Shown piece by piece: positions 63,101 to 64,000 of a DNA stretch of 64,000 nt. Every line of letters starts with the position of its first letter. Within the stretch, counting starts at the first letter, position 1. This DNA comes from CAISIP01 sp965278985 (GTDB lineage Bacteria; Pseudomonadota; Gammaproteobacteria; Burkholderiales; Burkholderiaceae_C): the NCBI GenBank assembly GCA_965278985.1, contig OZ257131.1, forward strand, positions 6,076,001 through 6,140,000. The letters run 5' to 3'. Under the pieces are notes generated by a model. That model was not told where the DNA came from. It ran no database searches and worked only from the letters and a program-made list of their open reading frames with translations. A program made the position numbers and the translations under genes.

Positions 63101-64000
63101 ATGCCATCCCTGCAACAACCCCTGCGCGCAGCAGCACTGGCCGCCCTGGCGGCTTCTGCGCTGTCCGCCGCTGCCGCCGACGTGCGCGTCATGTGTTACC
63201 AGGACGGCATCGAGTGCGATGTGCTCTCGTCCCAGGCCCGGCGTTTCGAGGCCGCCAACCCCGGCACGAAGATCATCGTGGACGTGGTGCCCTTCAAGAC
63301 CATCATCGAGCAGCTGCCCGTGCAGCTCGCCGCCGGCCAGGGCCCGGACATCGCGCGCGTGACGGACCTCGGCGGCCTGTCCAAGTACTACCTCGACATC
63401 CGCGCCAACCTGAAGGACGCCAAGTACTGGGACGCCAACTACGGCACCACGCTGCCCTGGCTGCGGCCCTCGCCGGAAGACAAGGGCATCTATGGCGTCA
63501 TGTCCCAGCTCACCATGACCGGCCCCTACGTCAACAAGACGCTGTTCGAGCAGGCGAAGGTGCCGATGCCCGGCTTCAAGGCCACCTGGGACGAGTGGGT
63601 GGCGGCCACGCGGAAGGTGGCGCAGGCCACCCAGACCCCGGCCGCCATGGCCTGGGACCGCTCCGGCCACCGCTTCGCCGGCCCGGCCATCAGCTACGGC
63701 GCGAAGATCTTCGATGCCAAGGGCAACCTCGTGATCGACGACGGCTACAAGGCCGCGGTGACCAAGTTCGTGGGCTGGCACAAGGACGGCACCATGCTCA
63801 AGGAGGTCTGGGCCGGCTCGGGTGGCTCCACCTACGCGGACTCGATCAACGAGTTCAAAAACGGCCGCGTGGTGATGGTGCTGTCGGGCTCCTGGCAGAT
63901 CAACCGCCTGCAGAAGGACATCGGCAATGCCTTCGACTGGGTGGCCGTGCCCAACCCCTGCGGGCCGGCGGCCTGTTCGGGCATCCCCGGGGGTGCGGCC
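63101..64000 (+). CDS. Sugar ABC transporter substrate-binding protein (family 1), partial at right edge
   Basis: At least 300 residues, cut by the window end. AGGAGGAG precedes the ATG by 8 nt. Signal peptide MPSLQQPLRAAALAALAASA then AAADVRVMCYQ; mature protein matches extracellular solute-binding proteins of the maltose/multiple-sugar type: FEAANPGTKIIVDVVPFKTIIEQLPVQLAAGQGPDIARVTDLGGL, PYVNKTLFEQAKVPMPGFKATWDEWVAATRKV, INEFKNGRVVMVLSGSWQI. Captures a sugar in the periplasm for import, then breakdown by the GH31 enzyme. Membrane and ATPase genes are expected just beyond the window. Confidence 0.93.
   Translation, partial: MPSLQQPLRAAALAALAASALSAAAADVRVMCYQDGIECDVLSSQARRFEAANPGTKIIVDVVPFKTIIEQLPVQLAAGQGPDIARVTDLGGLSKYYLDIRANLKDAKYWDANYGTTLPWLRPSPEDKGIYGVMSQLTMTGPYVNKTLFEQAKVPMPGFKATWDEWVAATRKVAQATQTPAAMAWDRSGHRFAGPAISYGAKIFDAKGNLVIDDGYKAAVTKFVGWHKDGTMLKEVWAGSGGSTYADSINEFKNGRVVMVLSGSWQINRLQKDIGNAFDWVAVPNPCGPAACSGIPGGAA

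Overview
The window is about 64 kb of GC-rich, densely packed chromosome from a beta-proteobacterium, most likely a member of the Comamonadaceae (order Burkholderiales). Reasons: an Omp32-type porin with the typical MKKTLVAAAVLAS leader, Coq7, a CIRCE-controlled groES-groEL pair, a CueR/CopA pair, and a HexR-zwf / tal-pgi arrangement. I see no tRNA, rRNA, CRISPR array, insertion sequence or phage gene. Both ends cut through genes: an Rnk-type protein on the left and a sugar ABC substrate-binding protein on the right.

Left third (about 3.2-14.2 kb): one long minus-strand catabolic operon. It encodes two amidohydrolases, a complete branched-chain-type ABC importer (substrate-binding protein, two ATPases and a fused LivH-LivM permease), an NTF2-like protein, a Rieske ring-hydroxylating oxygenase alpha subunit, a short-chain dehydrogenase, a MarR regulator and a Dabb protein. 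A near-consensus promoter (TTGACG-N17-TATATT) with a large inverted repeat over its -10 and start region sits exactly at its head. Together this reads as import and oxidative breakdown of an unidentified small, probably aromatic, acid. Downstream lie an enoyl-reductase-like protein and an M14-like hydrolase; upstream are an MFS exporter, a DUF2239 gene and a gamma-glutamyltransferase-family gene.

Middle (18-45 kb): mostly housekeeping and stress genes. These are a small unknown gene behind a flagellar sigma-28-type promoter, queC, an SbmA/YddA-like ABC protein, a 5'-nucleotidase, ilvA, an OsmC protein, coq7, a strongly expressed porin with a 5'-end hairpin and a perfect terminator, a DUF3047 lipoprotein, copA-cueR with a CueR-type promoter, an M20 amidohydrolase, and a DUF1800-DUF1501 secreted pair. 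They are followed by an operon of a cation/proton antiporter, a YbdK-type carboxylate-amine ligase and a class I glutamine amidotransferase. Central carbon metabolism follows: hexR and zwf face tal and pgi across a HexR-like operator.

Right third (46-64 kb): groES-groEL with CIRCE and a heat-shock/housekeeping promoter. Next comes a five-gene 10.7 kb operon on the minus strand, in the order of transcription vWA - SWIM - DUF4132 - MoxR AAA+ ATPase - DUF5682, equivalent in content to the poorly understood yehI/yehL/yehM/yehP/yehQ region of E. coli. Last is a LacI-controlled glycoside module: a GH31 glycosidase, a LacI regulator and the start of a sugar ABC transporter. Two almost identical LacI operators lie upstream of the GH31 gene and upstream of the transporter gene. 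The least understood and most interesting items are the MoxR/vWA operon, the catabolic operon with its operator, and the sigma-28-linked small gene.
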